A stretch of DNA of 26,273 bases, taken from M55B129 sp964506505. GTDB lineage: Bacteria; Bacillota; Dethiobacteria; DTU022. This document shows positions 7,745 through 15,555 of this stretch, piece by piece. The first letter of the stretch is position 1. Each line of letters opens with the position of its first letter. The position numbers and the translations under genes were made by a program. The notes under the pieces were generated by a model. The model was given only the letters and a program-made list of their open reading frames with translations. It searched no databases and had not been told where the DNA came from. The DNA is taken from assembly GCA_964506505.1 (NCBI GenBank), contig CAZDKY010000025.1, positions 1 through 26,273 on the forward strand, read 5' to 3'.

Positions 7745-9970
7745 TTATATCAACGACTCCATGGTCAGAGCCGGGTGGCCTTTCTCTTCAAGGAACGGCA
7801 AAATTTCTTCTGAACTCGATCCTACCGTTTCGTCGGCAATCTTGTCGACGAAGTCGGCTCCGAGGCCAGCTTCTTCGGCCCGATTGCGTAGGTCTTCGCC
7901 GAGCGATTCCTTCAGCTCGGTGGGCATCCAAACCACCCTTCCAAGACCACCGTCACCGCTGATGAACTTCTTGCTCAGCACATAGGAACGGCCGTGACCC
8001 ATAAAGCCCGGAGTTTGTACCCCGCCACCAACAGAACCGGCCAGGGTGGAGAAGGTCATCCCCACCGGGGTGTCTCCGCCATATTCACGGGTGGTGATCA
8101 TAACCCCGTTTGCCTCGGGAACAATAGCCATGATGCACTCGAAACAGCCGCAGGAAGTCATGGGCCGATCCATGAAGCTGTACATCGAGCACTCCTCGAT
8201 AGTCCGGTTGGAGTTCAGATATACATATTCATTAGTCGACTCCCAGATCCCTTTTTTCTCATCAAGTAAACCGATCTTTTCGACCGGCCGGTTAGGACCG
8301 GTGGTATCAATTTCGTAGGCAGCCTTGGCATCAAGCCAGCTGACCGCCCCGCAGAGACCGGGCCGCTCGGGGGTGACAATGCAAACGTGGTTGGGAGCAA
8401 AAGACTGGCAGAGGATGCAGGAGTAGAAAACGTCTACCGCCTCATCGGTAAGGCCCTTGAGGCGCTCATCGCGGGCACTGTAGAAGGTCCGGGCCCTTTC
8501 CAGCTCTTTTTCCACCAGCTCGGCATCGGTAATCAGGGTTACCTGGACGCGGTCGACGATTGAGGGAAATTCATCCTTCTGCTTGGCTACAACCAACTCG
8601 CCAAAGTGGTGAATTTTGAATCCCTTGGCCGCGGCATCCTTGCTGATCCGCATCCATACCGTGTCACGCTGGGCCATGTGCCAGATTCCTTCGCCGTAAT
8701 TAACGAAATCGTGCATGCGGCGTTCAAGAACCCCCTCAAAGTCCTGCTGCATCTTGTGCCCAAAAATCTTCACTACAATGCCGAGGGGAAGTGATCCTCC
8801 TTCTTTAACATCATCAAGTTCGGGACCAATTACCTCGATCTTGCCGTCCTCGATCTCGTCTTCTCCGACCATCTCCACAAGTTCGAAGGCAGTGGTCCTG
8901 CCGCCGCCGAATTCAATCCGCATATCGTTCTTGCGGATCACCTCACCCTCAAAGGCAGGGCCAACGGTGATGGGTACCGGGATATCAACAATCTTGATCT
9001 TAATCCCACGGATTTCCATGATCACCTTGACCATGTCCTCGTAATCAGGATGCGAAATGTACCAGTTAGTGATCTGTTCGTCTACGGGTAGCTCCTGGTC
9101 GGTAATGACGGGGAATCCAAGGAAGATGGCCGCGAAGTGGGCCGCCACCTGGACTTCGTCTATCTCGCCGAGATGGATAACAAAAGCACGCACCCGGCGC
9201 CGCTGGTAGTCGCGGGCGTTTTCGCGCTCTCCGGGCGGGATTCCGCCGAAGGACATACCGGCCCTCAGGGCATAGTTAACGGCATGGATTATCTGGGTGA
9301 AGTTCCCTGTGGGGAAAGCAATGAAATCGATCCCCAGTTTGCAACCGGCTTCGATAGCCTGCTCCACAACCTGGTTGCAGAGGAAGATCATGAAACCCTT
9401 GCTCTGCAGATCCATGATTATTTCACCGACCGCTTCCGAGGACTTGCCCCGTCCCATAATTACGGCCTGGCCTGGAATGGTCCAGTCAACCAGAAGAATA
9501 CCGTAACGGCGGACAACCGGGTCGCCCAAAAAGCCGGTCCACGGCTCTACATGCGGCCGGGCCCCGTTTAAATAACGCAGGGCATCGATAATTTCAGCGG
9601 CATAAGCAGCCGCTTCACCGCAAAGTCTGGCATTGTTAAAATTCAATTCCTCGTAGATCTGCTTGCGCTTTTCATTTAGGATCGGGGGCAGATCGCCAAG
9701 TTTTTCAACTGCTTCGCCGCTTAGAGCGCGGATAACAGGCAGGTAGTATCCGGTGTCGGGGTAGTTAACTTTTTGATCGGGCCCGTAGCGCCGGATCGCC
9801 TGGTTAAGCAATATTTCAGCATAGCTGGTGGCAATTACCGCCCCATCATATGCCTTTTTAAATAGTTTTAACGGTGGATTGGACTCGTCAACGGCTCCAT
9901 CAAAGATCTCGTCGAAGGATTCCTTCCATTCCCTGGCCAGTACACCGTCCAAGCTGCTGGATTCAGCCAT
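7745..9970 (-). CDS. acsB: CO-methylating acetyl-CoA synthase subunit (CODH/ACS)
   Basis: Builds acetyl-CoA from CO, the methyl group of CFeSP and CoA at the Ni-Ni-4Fe-4S A-cluster. The 741-residue protein has all A-cluster ligands: C518, C521, C530 and C540 (SCILCQSFAPNHVC...GLC), and C607 and C609 in the SCGCF motif that binds the distal nickel. The offset from the Moorella numbering is a constant 12 residues, so the protein is co-linear over this part. The N-terminal CODH-binding domain is present, unlike the shorter archaeal CdhC form. Start ATG 9970 has AAGGAGG upstream. It lies 29 bases after acsA, as expected for subunits of one complex. Confidence 0.97.
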   Translation of the reverse strand: MAESSSLDGVLAREWKESFDEIFDGAVDESNPPLKLFKKAYDGAVIATSYAEILLNQAIRRYGPDQKVNYPDTGYYLPVIRALSGEAVEKLGDLPPILNEKRKQIYEELNFNNARLCGEAAAYAAEIIDALRYLNGARPHVEPWTGFLGDPVVRRYGILLVDWTIPGQAVIMGRGKSSEAVGEIIMDLQSKGFMIFLCNQVVEQAIEAGCKLGIDFIAFPTGNFTQIIHAVNYALRAGMSFGGIPPGERENARDYQRRRVRAFVIHLGEIDEVQVAAHFAAIFLGFPVITDQELPVDEQITNWYISHPDYEDMVKVIMEIRGIKIKIVDIPVPITVGPAFEGEVIRKNDMRIEFGGGRTTAFELVEMVGEDEIEDGKIEVIGPELDDVKEGGSLPLGIVVKIFGHKMQQDFEGVLERRMHDFVNYGEGIWHMAQRDTVWMRISKDAAAKGFKIHHFGELVVAKQKDEFPSIVDRVQVTLITDAELVEKELERARTFYSARDERLKGLTDEAVDVFYSCILCQSFAPNHVCIVTPERPGLCGAVSWLDAKAAYEIDTTGPNRPVEKIGLLDEKKGIWESTNEYVYLNSNRTIEECSMYSFMDRPMTSCGCFECIMAIVPEANGVMITTREYGGDTPVGMTFSTLAGSVGGGVQTPGFMGHGRSYVLSKKFISGDGGLGRVVWMPTELKESLGEDLRNRAEEAGLGADFVDKIADETVGSSSEEILPFLEEKGHPALTMESLI

Positions 9971-9999
9971 TATTTATACCTCCTTAACGATTGATATTT

Positions 10000-11976
10000 T
10001 TACCAACCTGCAGAAATAGACTCTGTTTCATATTTTTCCATAGCCTGACGGTGCACCTTCATTTTCCAGGTGCGGTCGTCCAGCGCGTACAGCAATTTCT
10101 CAACGGCTTTATGGGGATCTTCCCCCCACATGAAATAGCCGCCGTAAACATCATCGGCAATCTGCAAAGCAATTCCGTTTACCAGATCACTGCCGGTGAT
10201 GTAAGGATAAACGCCAACATGGGTCGGCATACCCAGGGTGACACACCAGCTGCCGATAGCAACCGCTTTTTCGCTCATCGCTTCGGGAGCGGAAGCGGCA
10301 TAGGGCACTTTCGGAGTATCTACACCCCACTGCCTGGCCATGGCAGTCATCAGATCATAAGCCCGGCTGTTATCCACACATGAACCCATGTGGAAAACAA
10401 GAGGCAGTTTTTCCTTTAGTTTATTGGCTTCATTGAGCCTGCCCAGGAAAGCTTTCAAACCGTCACCGGCATATTCTTCAACCGCTTCCCAGGTCATCAT
10501 GCCCGCCTTGGCATAAGCCCCGGCGGCACAACCGGTAGCAACCATGAAGACATTGTTACGGGCCAGATCCTTGGCCATTTCCAGATGGTTGTTGTCGTGA
10601 ATCCGCTTCAGGTTGTTACAACCACAAAGCAGGACAACTCCCCGCAGCTCTCCGGATTCGATAGCATCAGTAAGGACCTTGATTGGAGTATCGGGGTTAA
10701 CAGCGGAGAAAATATTGAGAATCGCCTCCGTGCTGAAACCGGCTACCACCTTGTGCTTGATCTGGGGGATATTAATCCGGTCCGGGTTCCTTTCCTTGTA
10801 AGCAGATATGGCCAGGTTAATTACCTCTCGGGCTTTTTCATCAGCTCTGTCTTCCACAAAATCGACGTGATAGGCACCCGGTATTTTCACGTTAACAGAA
10901 GTGGTAATGATCTTGGTGTGGAAGCATTCCGCAACAGCCCGGATACCGGGCATAATGCACTGAATATCAACAACCATGGCATCTAGAGCACCTGTCATTA
11001 TTGGTAATTCCTGGGAAGTAAAGTTGGTTAACACCGGGACCCCCTGGCGCATGAGCACCTCGTTGCCGGTGCAGCAGATTCCGGAAACCTTGATACCCTT
11101 GGCACCCACTTTCTCAGCGTCTGCTCTCATTTCCCGAGCGGCCCTGACAATCATCTCACTGAGAATCGGGTTGTGCCCGTGCACGGCAAGATTGACATAA
11201 TCCTTGTCCAGCACCCCCAGGTTGGCTTCCGAAACAACCGGTTTGGGTGTACCGAAAATAATATCCGAAAAATCGGTAGCAATATGTTCGCTTCCGAAGT
11301 CGGCTACCGAGGTTTTTAAACCCTGGAAAACCAGGTTTACCGGGTCAGCGTCCATCCCCACGTGGGTCTGGGCAATGTTCTCGCCAATTGTGCCGAAAAC
11401 ACCCCGCGGCATGATATTGCACGCTTCGAGTTTATTAACTCGTTCTTCTATAATCGACTTGCTGAGCCAGGTAAAGGGTTTTTCATGGGCCCCTTCAAAG
11501 CGGGTCAGGTCTTCCTTGGCCAGTTTAACCAGATCTTCAAAGACTTCTTCATCGTTCTTGCCTTCACGCTCCACTCCGACCCGGTCTGCTACGGCATAGA
11601 GCTTATCTTTATCCATGATCGTGTAATCCTCAGCCTTACCCTGGATCATCATCTCGCCGACATGGGTCATGTGGCGGGCATGATCTGCGTGGGCGGCACA
11701 GCCTCCGCACATCATCCGGATCAGGTTGCGGGCAACAATAGTGTAATCATGCGCCCCGCAGATGCCTTTGCTGGCTTTCTTGGTAATTCTACAGGGACCC
11801 TGCAGGCAAATCCGGCAGCAGATACCCTGTTCACCAAAGTTACACTGGGGTTGCATTTTGACAAAGCGTTCGTAGCTTGTCTCGATCTGACCGTTACTGC
11901 TGTTGTCATCGATAACAGACAATGCAGCAAGGTCAGCTGTCCTTCTGTTGTCAATTTTCTTCTTTTCGTCGGACAT
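10000..11976 (-). CDS. acsA: Carbon monoxide dehydrogenase, Ni-Fe-S catalytic subunit (ACS-associated)
   Basis: Reversibly oxidises CO to CO2 at the Ni-4Fe-5S C-cluster and feeds CO through a tunnel to AcsB. The 658 residues carry D-cluster cysteines C45 and C53; B-cluster C54, C57, C62 and C73; and C-cluster ligands H266 (AVHGHNP), C302 (GICCTGNE), C340 (DIQCIMPG), C453 (CGCNN), C483 (TGCAAGAY) and C533 (MGSCVDN). All ligands are intact, so it should be active. The loop between the last two B-cluster cysteines is about three residues shorter than in structurally known CODHs. Start ATG 11976 follows AAAGGAGGT by 12 bases. The gene is 177 bases after cooC and 29 before acsB. Confidence 0.97.
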   Translation of the reverse strand: MSDEKKKIDNRRTADLAALSVIDDNSSNGQIETSYERFVKMQPQCNFGEQGICCRICLQGPCRITKKASKGICGAHDYTIVARNLIRMMCGGCAAHADHARHMTHVGEMMIQGKAEDYTIMDKDKLYAVADRVGVEREGKNDEEVFEDLVKLAKEDLTRFEGAHEKPFTWLSKSIIEERVNKLEACNIMPRGVFGTIGENIAQTHVGMDADPVNLVFQGLKTSVADFGSEHIATDFSDIIFGTPKPVVSEANLGVLDKDYVNLAVHGHNPILSEMIVRAAREMRADAEKVGAKGIKVSGICCTGNEVLMRQGVPVLTNFTSQELPIMTGALDAMVVDIQCIMPGIRAVAECFHTKIITTSVNVKIPGAYHVDFVEDRADEKAREVINLAISAYKERNPDRINIPQIKHKVVAGFSTEAILNIFSAVNPDTPIKVLTDAIESGELRGVVLLCGCNNLKRIHDNNHLEMAKDLARNNVFMVATGCAAGAYAKAGMMTWEAVEEYAGDGLKAFLGRLNEANKLKEKLPLVFHMGSCVDNSRAYDLMTAMARQWGVDTPKVPYAASAPEAMSEKAVAIGSWCVTLGMPTHVGVYPYITGSDLVNGIALQIADDVYGGYFMWGEDPHKAVEKLLYALDDRTWKMKVHRQAMEKYETESISAGW

Positions 11977-12013
11977 TTAGTGATCTAACCTCCTTTAAGT
12001 ATTGAGATAAAAT

Positions 12014-12082
12014 TCAAATATTGAAATAAGATTTTTTGCGGTGGGTATACAGTTCGTCAGCGATAATTATTTCCTCAGACAT
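12014..12082 (-). CDS. Possible 22-codon small ORF between cooC and acsA
   Basis: The minus strand reads ATG at 12082 to TGA at 12014 without interruption. The product starts MSEEIIIADEL and ends YTHRKKSYFNI: an acidic first half and a basic second half. A GGAG ribosome site sits seven bases before the ATG, better than chance would usually give. It lies in the 177-base gap ahead of acsA, just after an AT-only hairpin. It may be a leader peptide coupling translation to acsA, a tiny accessory protein, or coincidence. I recognise no family. Confidence 0.3.
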   Translation of the reverse strand: MSEEIIIADELYTHRKKSYFNI

Positions 12083-12101
12083 AAGCTATCTCCGTACTGA
12101 T

Positions 12102-12124
12102 CATTTATTTGTAAAAAATAAATG
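12102..12124. repeat. AT-rich hairpin between cooC and acsA
   Basis: Arms CATTTATTT (12102-12110) and AAATAAATG (12116-12124) form a perfect nine-base stem with a five-base loop, about 30 bases after the cooC stop. The stem is almost all A-T, so it is a weak terminator at best. It may serve as an RNA processing or stability element between cooC and acsA. Confidence 0.35.
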
Positions 12125-12153
12125 GTTAGGTAAAACGAAAGACGTAAGCTGAA

Positions 12154-12912
12154 TCACCTCCCGCAGGCCATTTCATATATTTTTTCCAGTCCGGGTAAAA
12201 GATCGGCCATAGATGAAACCAGGCCTTCGCCACGGCGGGCTCTATCCAATACGTTTTCAGAAAAGGGAATCATGCCGGTGAAACGTTCGCGTGGAAGAGA
12301 ATTTACGAGGTAAGCCCGATCTTCTTCGGTGCGGATTTTATTCCCGACGAACAAAACCTGTTCAATTTCAAGGTCGGCACAGAGATGGTCGACTGCCCGG
12401 GCAGTACTCACTCCGGCCCGGCTTGGTTCGACCACTACCAGCATCGCCTTGATACCCCGGGCAGTCCCGCGGGTCAGGTGTTCAATGCCGGCGCTCATAT
12501 CAAGAACAACCGCTTCAGGTCGATCGAGCAGCATAGTGGTTAGAATGGCATTCAGAAATGAATTTTCTTTACAGTAGCATGCCGAACCACCCTGCTTTAG
12601 CCCCCCCATCTTCAGGAAACGAAGGGCCCCTTCCCGCAGGGTGTAGTTGTCAAGAACATCATCAACATCAGGGTTAAGATCGACAAAAGAACCCCCGCCA
12701 GCGTTCTTGGCCGAAATTACATCCTGCAGCTCGATTAGGGGACGCAGGTTATCAACTTTTTCCGGATCCAGGCCGAGGACGAGTCCCAGGTTGGCATCGG
12801 GGTCGGCGTCGACTGCAAAAACCGGCATTTGGTGAAGGGTAAAACAACGCACTAACTGGGCGGATACCGTTGATTTTCCGGCTCCGCCTTTGCCGGAAAC
12901 AGCAATTTTCAA
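12154..12912 (-). CDS. cooC: CO dehydrogenase nickel-insertion accessory ATPase
   Basis: MinD/NifH-type P-loop ATPase that binds nickel and matures the C-cluster of CODH (and probably the A-cluster). The deviant Walker A motif SGKGGAGKST is at the N-terminus, followed by the DADPDANLG switch region. A CYC motif near residues 112-114 matches the CxC metal site at the dimer interface of CooC. I start it at TTG 12912 (MKIAVSGKGG): the AAGGGG ribosome site is eight bases away, while the alternative GTG at 12921 overlaps that site. The protein is 252 residues. It is the first gene of the acs operon, 131 bases from the clpC terminator stem. Confidence 0.93.
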   Translation of the reverse strand: MKIAVSGKGGAGKSTVSAQLVRCFTLHQMPVFAVDADPDANLGLVLGLDPEKVDNLRPLIELQDVISAKNAGGGSFVDLNPDVDDVLDNYTLREGALRFLKMGGLKQGGSACYCKENSFLNAILTTMLLDRPEAVVLDMSAGIEHLTRGTARGIKAMLVVVEPSRAGVSTARAVDHLCADLEIEQVLFVGNKIRTEEDRAYLVNSLPRERFTGMIPFSENVLDRARRGEGLVSSMADLLPGLEKIYEMACGR

Positions 12913-12917
12913 AACAG

Positions 12918-12951
12918 ACACCCCTTAACAGGGCAAAAAAATACACCCCTT
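12918..12951 (-). repeat. Short direct repeat at the cooC ribosome binding site
   Basis: On the minus strand AAGGGGTGT occurs twice, at 12951-12943 and 12926-12918, 25 bases apart, each followed by a T-rich tract and TTTTG. The second copy is the cooC ribosome site. It may be a small tandem duplication, or a site for a protein or RNA that competes with the ribosome. Confidence 0.35.
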
Positions 12952-12981
12952 TTAGATTAGATTTGATTATGCGCTTTATTC

Positions 12982-13008
12982 GACAAAGTATAAAAAGAAT
13001 CCTTTGTC
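12982..13008. promoter_or_regulatory. Candidate operator upstream of the cooC-acs operon
   Basis: Perfect seven-base arms GACAAAG (12982-12988) and CTTTGTC (13002-13008) are separated by 13 bases, giving a 20-base centre-to-centre distance, about two helical turns. It is the only strong palindromic site in the gap between the clpC terminator and cooC, 70-96 bases before the cooC start. A dimeric regulator could bind here. No clear sigma-A promoter with normal spacing is visible beside it. Confidence 0.4.
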
Positions 13009-13042
13009 AGAATTAAAGTTGATACATTCATAATATTTACAC

Positions 13043-13070
13043 AAAAACCCTCCCGGCGGGGAGAGTTTTT
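13043..13070 (-). terminator. Terminator after clpC
   Basis: A 12-base stem with one mismatch pairs 13043-13054 with 13059-13070 around a four-base loop. On the minus strand the GGGAGGG arm runs into TTTTTGTG. It starts about ten bases after the clpC stop at 13081 and ends the ctsR-mcsA-mcsB-clpC transcript ahead of the acs operon. Confidence 0.85.
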
Positions 13071-13080
13071 GTCTTTATTT

Positions 13081-15513
13081 TTATTTTTTGCTAAATACAA
13101 ATCCGTTTTTAGCATCCACATTTACCTGCACCGTATCACCAGGAGTTATTTTACCCTGGAGGAGCTCCTCCGAAATGCCGTCTTCGAGGCGGCGCTGGAT
13201 TACTCTCCTCAAGGGGCGGGCCCCGAATTTCGGATCAAATCCTTCCTTGAGCAGCCTGTTCTTGACATCATCGGTAACTTCGACCCTCAGGCTGAACTCC
13301 TCGATACGCCTGTTCAGTTCATTGAGCATAATATCAACGATCTTTTTGATGTGTTCTTCGTTCAAAGCATGGAAAACGATTAAATCGTCTACCCGGTTCA
13401 GGAACTCGGGCCGAAAAGTCTTTTTCAACTCATCCATAACCCGTTCCTTCATTTCTTCGTAATCGGCTTCCTCGTTTGAAGCGCCAAATCCCAGAGCAGT
13501 TTTGTTAAGCATGGTAGCTCCGACATTGGAAGTCATGATCACTACGGTATTACGAAAATCCACCGTTCGTCCCTTGCCGTCTGTCAGGCGTCCGTCCTCC
13601 AGGATCTGCAGCAACACGTTGAAAACATCGGGGTGCGCTTTTTCCACTTCATCGAGCAGGACCACTGAATAGGGTTTGCGTCTTACCTTTTCAGTCAGTT
13701 GACCACCCTCGTCGTAACCGATATAACCCGGGGGGGCCCCGATCAGCCGGGCGGCGGTATGTTTTTCCATGTATTCAGACATGTCGAGGCGAATAATGGC
13801 ATTTTCATCACCGAACATCGCCTCCGCCAGGGTCCGCCCCAGCTCGGTTTTGCCGACCCCGGTGGGACCGAGAAAAATAAAGGACCCTATTGGCCGCTTG
13901 GGATCTTTCAATCCCGCCCGGGCCCGGCGAATAGCCCGTGCCACTGACTGCACCGCTTCATTCTGTCCGATAACCCTGCGGTGGAGAATCTCTTCCAGTT
14001 TAAGCAGGCGTTCCGATTCTTCCTCGGCAAGGCGTTTGGTGGGGATACCGGTCCAGCTGGATACAATATAAGCAACATCCTCTTCGGTAACCAGCGAAAG
14101 ATCAGAAGCACCCACTTTCTGTTCCCACTCTTTCTTTTGCTCTTCCAGTTCTTCTTTTAACTTGTGTTCTTCGTCGCGCAGCTTGGCTGCTTTTTCAAAT
14201 TCCTGATTGCGAATAGAAGCCTCTTTTTCCGTCCGCAGGTTGAAAAGCTTCTCTTCCACCTTTTTCAGATCGGGAGGCACAGTATAGTTACGGATCCGAA
14301 CCCGTGACGCAGCTTCATCAATCAGATCAATGGCCTTGTCAGGCAGGTAGCGGTCTGAGATATAGCGATCACCAAGTTTAACCGCCGCTTCCAGTGCCTG
14401 ATCGGTAATTTTGACCTTGTGATGAGCTTCATAGCGATCGCGCAACCCTTTAAGAATGGCAATGCTTTCATCGCGGGTCGGTTCGCCAACGTTTATGGGT
14501 TGGAACCGTCTTTCCAACGCTGAATCTTTCTCGATGTGTTTGCGATACTCGTCCATGGTAGTAGCGCCAATGCACTGCAGCTCACCGCGAGCCAGGGCAG
14601 GCTTGAGAATATTGGAAGCATCGATGGCCCCCTCGGCGGCTCCGGCTCCGATCAGGGTATGGAGCTCATCAATGAAAACCATCACGTTGCCGGCCTGGCG
14701 AAGCTCGGTCATCAATTTGCGCAGTCGCTCTTCAAATTCACCGCGATACTTTGTTCCGGCCACCACAGCCGCCAGTTCGATAGTTACCAGGCGCTTCCCG
14801 CTCAGGATTTCTGGCACTTTTCCTTCCATTATATGCTGGGCCAGGCCTTCGGCAATGGCTGTCTTACCCACTCCCGGTTCACCGATGAGACAGGGATTAT
14901 TTTTTGTCCGCCGGCTCAGGATCTGGATTACTCTTTCAATTTCCTTCTCCCTGCCGACGACCGGATCAAGTTTACCTTCCTTGGCCAGGCTGGTCAAATC
15001 ACGGCCAAATGTATCAACCGTCGGAGTCTGGGAACCCGATTTATCGCTCGCTGCCGCCCTGGCCCCGCTTTCTTCACCACCCAGAAGCTGAATGACTTCC
15101 TTGCGGGCCCGCTTGAGATCTATGCCCATGTTAGCGAGAACCTGGGCGGCGATACCTTCTCCTTCATGCACCAGCCCGAGCATAATATGCTCGGTGCCAA
15201 CATAGTTATGACCAATGTTCTGGCTCTCCTCGATAGCCAGTTCAACAACCCGCTTGGCCCGCGGTGTATAGCTAATCCCCTGGTGGATTACCTTTTCTCC
15301 CTTCGGAGTGATCCGCTCCACTTCGCTGCGGACCCGGCTTAAATCGACAGACATATTCTGCAGGGCCCGCGCGGCTATGCCGGAACCTTCGCGGACCAGT
15401 CCTAAAAGCAGGTGTTCGGTCCCGATAAAATTATGGTTTAGCCGCTTGGCCTCTTCCTGGGATAAAACCAGCACCTGCTGCGCTCTTTCAGTAAATCTTC
15501 CAAACATAAACAT
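13081..15513 (-). CDS. clpC: ATP-dependent Clp protease ATPase subunit ClpC
   Basis: Hsp100/AAA+ unfoldase that delivers (arginine-phosphorylated) proteins to ClpP. The 810 residues contain two N-terminal Clp_N repeats (about 5-145), the first AAA+ domain with Walker A GEPGVGKT near 211 and Walker B VFIDE near 279, the coiled M-domain insertion with a UVR-like segment (about 410-470) typical of ClpC, and a second AAA+ domain with GPTGVGKT near 549. The ClpP-binding LGFG loop lies near 674-677. I choose ATG 15513 because AGAGGTGA lies just upstream; a GTG at 15522 overlaps that site. Last gene of the CtsR operon. Confidence 0.97.
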   Translation of the reverse strand: MFMFGRFTERAQQVLVLSQEEAKRLNHNFIGTEHLLLGLVREGSGIAARALQNMSVDLSRVRSEVERITPKGEKVIHQGISYTPRAKRVVELAIEESQNIGHNYVGTEHIMLGLVHEGEGIAAQVLANMGIDLKRARKEVIQLLGGEESGARAAASDKSGSQTPTVDTFGRDLTSLAKEGKLDPVVGREKEIERVIQILSRRTKNNPCLIGEPGVGKTAIAEGLAQHIMEGKVPEILSGKRLVTIELAAVVAGTKYRGEFEERLRKLMTELRQAGNVMVFIDELHTLIGAGAAEGAIDASNILKPALARGELQCIGATTMDEYRKHIEKDSALERRFQPINVGEPTRDESIAILKGLRDRYEAHHKVKITDQALEAAVKLGDRYISDRYLPDKAIDLIDEAASRVRIRNYTVPPDLKKVEEKLFNLRTEKEASIRNQEFEKAAKLRDEEHKLKEELEEQKKEWEQKVGASDLSLVTEEDVAYIVSSWTGIPTKRLAEEESERLLKLEEILHRRVIGQNEAVQSVARAIRRARAGLKDPKRPIGSFIFLGPTGVGKTELGRTLAEAMFGDENAIIRLDMSEYMEKHTAARLIGAPPGYIGYDEGGQLTEKVRRKPYSVVLLDEVEKAHPDVFNVLLQILEDGRLTDGKGRTVDFRNTVVIMTSNVGATMLNKTALGFGASNEEADYEEMKERVMDELKKTFRPEFLNRVDDLIVFHALNEEHIKKIVDIMLNELNRRIEEFSLRVEVTDDVKNRLLKEGFDPKFGARPLRRVIQRRLEDGISEELLQGKITPGDTVQVNVDAKNGFVFSKK

Positions 15514-15555
15514 TGAGTTCACCTCTTTGCAATCTGGTTAATGTTCGTTGTTCCT

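Noticed and set aside
12000..12029. Direct repeat TATTGA(G/A)ATAA before acsA
   Set aside because: AT-rich 11-base copies with one mismatch in an AT-rich leader are likely chance.
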